Shown here in pieces: positions 62,524 through 64,000 of a stretch of DNA of 64,000 nt. The stretch is from Saccoglossus kowalevskii. Taxonomy: Eukaryota > Hemichordata > Enteropneusta > Harrimaniidae. The stretch covers positions 1-64,000 of the forward strand of contig NW_003122664.1 of assembly GCF_000003605.2 (NCBI RefSeq), written 5' to 3'. How positions within the stretch are numbered: position 1 is the first letter of the stretch; every line of letters begins with the position of its first letter. Under the pieces are notes generated by a model that was not told where the DNA came from, did not search any database, and worked only from the letters and a program-made list of their open reading frames with translations. Both the position numbers and the translations under genes were made by a program.

Positions 62524-64000
62524 GTGTAGCAGTCACACTGTGCTGATGTTTGTATCCTCAATGCACAGTGAACTGTGTAGCAGTCACACTGTGCCGATGT
62601 TATGTATTCTCAATGCACACAGTGAACTGTGGTGCAGTCACACTGTGCTGATGTTTCTATTCTCAATGCACACAGTGAACTATGGTGTAGCAGTCACACT
62701 GTGCCGATGTTATGTATCCACAATGCACAGTGAACTATGGTGTAGCAGTCACACTGTGTCGATGTTATGTATTCTCAATGCACACAGTGAACTGTGGTGC
62801 AGTCACACTGTGCTAATGTTTCTATTCTCAATGCACACAGTGAACTATGGTGTAGCAGTCACACTGTGCCGATGTTATGTATCCTCAATGCACACAGTGA
62901 ACAATGGTGTAGCAGTCACTCTGTGTCGATGTTATGTATTCTCAATGCACACAGTGAACTGTGGTGCAGTCACACTGTGCTAATGTTTCTATTCTCAATG
63001 CACACAGTAAACTATGGTGTAGCAGTCACACTGTGCCGATGTTGTGTATCCTCAATGCACACAGTGAACTTTGGTGTAGCAGTCACACTGTGCTTATGTT
63101 TGTTTTCTAAATGCACACAGTGAACTGTGGTGTAGCAGTCACACTGTGCTGATGTTTGTATCCTCAATGCACAGTGAACTGTGGTGTAGCAGTCACAGTG
63201 TGCTGATGTTTGTATCCTCAATGCACACAGTGAAATTGTGGTGCATTCACAATGTGCTGATGTTTGTATTCTCAATGCACACAGTGAACTGTGGTGCAGC
63301 AGTCACACGGTGCTGATGTTTGTATCCTCAATGCACACAGTGAAATTGTGGTGCATTCACACTGTGCTGATGTTTGTATTCTCAATGCACACAGTGAACT
63401 GTGGTGCAGCAGTCACACTGTGCTGATGTCTGTATCCTCAATGCACACAGTGAACTGTGGTGCAGTCACACTGTGCTGATGTTTGTATCCTCAATGCACA
63501 CAGTGAAATTGTGGTGCATTCACACTGTGCTGATGTTTGTATTCTCAATGCACACAGTGAACTGTAGTGTAGCAGTCACACTGTGCTGATGTTTGTATCC
63601 ACAATGCACAGTGAACTATGGTGTAGCAGTCACACTGTGTCGATGTTATGTATTCTCAATGCACACAGTGAACTGTGGTGCAGTCACACTGTGCTAATGT
63701 TTCTATTCTCAATGCACACAGTGAACTATGGTGTAGCAGTCACACTGTGCCGATGTTATGTATCCTCAATGTACACAGTGAACAATGGTGTAGCAGTCAC
63801 TCTGTGTCGATGTTATGTATTCTCAATGCACACAGTGAACTGTGGTGCAGTCACACTGTGCTAATGTTTCTATTCTCAATGCACACAGTAAACTATGGTG
63901 TAGAAGTCACACTGTGCCGATGTTGTGTATCCTCAATGCACACAGTGAACTTTGGTGTAGCAGTCACACTGTGCTTATGTTTGTTTTCTAAATGCACACA
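62524..64000 (+). repeat. C/G block at the window's right end
   Basis: Matches 23010-24486 (offset 39,514) and, in parts, 13890-14790 (offset 48,484) and 12180-13182 (offset 50,818). Left flank has paired TGCGCTGTTTG monomers as at 13900-14050. The window ends inside a C cassette (TTCTAAATG), so the array continues downstream. Confidence 0.9.

Larger units (their letters stand above)
1..64000 (+). repeat. Tandem satellite/minisatellite array filling the window
   Basis: Every part of the window reads as head-to-tail copies of one 56-bp monomer or its 52-, 53- and 54-bp variants. The landmarks recur in fixed order: CACACAGTGAACTGTGGTG, then GTAGCAGTCACAC, then TGTGCTGATGTTTGTAT, then CCTCAATG. 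The 53-bp form lacks 3 bp in the middle (GGTGCAGTC instead of GGTGTAGCAGTC), or lacks GAT in GCTGATGTTT. The 54-bp forms have GCACAGTG instead of GCACACAGTG, or GAAATTGTGGTGCATTC. I saw no inverted monomer, no unrelated insertion and no flanking unique DNA, so both ends of the array lie outside the window. The call of a non-coding eukaryotic satellite is inference from the structure; the family is not one I can name. Confidence 0.97.

Noticed and set aside
1-64000. CRISPR-like regular repeats
   Set aside because: A CRISPR array needs unique spacers between repeats. Here every base of the 56-bp period is repeated and there are no cas genes.
1-64000. CENP-B box or known centromere motif
   Set aside because: I looked for TTCG followed by CGGG in monomers and saw none. 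A centromere role is possible without it but is not supported.
1-64000. Telomere or subtelomere repeats
   Set aside because: No TTAGGG or related hexamer runs on either strand.
1-64000. Transposon, LTR element, LINE or SINE
   Set aside because: No terminal repeats, poly-A tails, target-site duplications or coding remnants. The long direct repeats are satellite blocks with satellite between them.
1-64000. rRNA, tRNA or other RNA genes
   Set aside because: No cloverleaf, box A/B or rRNA-like stretch. The monomer dyads are too short for a known RNA family.
1-64000. Repetitive structural protein gene (silk-, antifreeze- or mucin-like exon)
   Set aside because: Monomers of 56 and 53 bp shift the frame each time and stops (TAG in GTGTAGCAG, TGA in AGTGAAC and GCTGATG) recur, so no long continuous frame exists.

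Overview
This window is a single tandem-repeat array from end to end. I found no gene, RNA gene, transposon, unique sequence or array edge in the 64 kb. The unit is a 56-bp monomer (reference copy at 4596-4651) with common 52-, 53- and 54-bp length variants, so the window holds roughly 1,150 monomers (window length divided by about 55). All monomers I read run head to tail in the same orientation. The consensus is about 46% GC, has no CpG and is rich in CA/TG. This points to a eukaryotic minisatellite/satellite array in heterochromatic, subtelomeric or similar DNA. The CpG loss fits a methylating genome such as a vertebrate, but the sequence alone does not name the species.

The array is mosaic. 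Diagnostic monomer variants define modules, which I label A to J for this annotation only. A carries GGATCC monomers plus a cgacag marker. B has ctattctc monomers and short cgctgttt monomers. C is a cassette ending in ttctaaatg. D has irregular short monomers. E has gtaacag and gcagatg variants. F has cacaatg/atgatct variants. G is a 110-bp dimer and 163-bp trimer of 54-, 56- and 53-bp monomers. H alternates catagtg, cacagtgctg and GGATCC monomers. J starts with gtgtggatcc.

Layout: 0-5 kb is A, B, C, D, E in order. 5-7.5 kb is F, internally duplicated with a 651-bp step. 7.8-9.5 kb is an 830-bp tandem pair. 9.4-15.5 kb is C/G with copies of A and F. 15.5-22.4 kb is H with 712-bp and about 1,130-bp tandem units. 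22.4-25.6 kb carries C/G and a nearly identical second copy of A. 25.6-34.1 kb is B, J and E. 34.1-46.3 kb repeats the 16-22 kb organisation several times with steps of 1,540, 849 and 932 bp. 46.3-57 kb is D/E, then A, B, C, D, E again (a shortened colinear copy of 0.2-11.2 kb). 57-62.5 kb is a run of B/E units. 62.5-64 kb is a near copy of 23.0-24.5 kb.

The array has amplified at several scales: half-monomers of 26 bp, one- to six-monomer steps, 0.6-1.5 kb tandem units, and multi-kilobase blocks copied tens of kilobases apart. Many distant copies are almost identical by eye, so the exchanges are recent or the array is being homogenised. Single-base homopolymer length errors cluster at several module junctions, so some joins may be assembly artefacts. 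The short open frames seen in all regions are by-products of the repeat.
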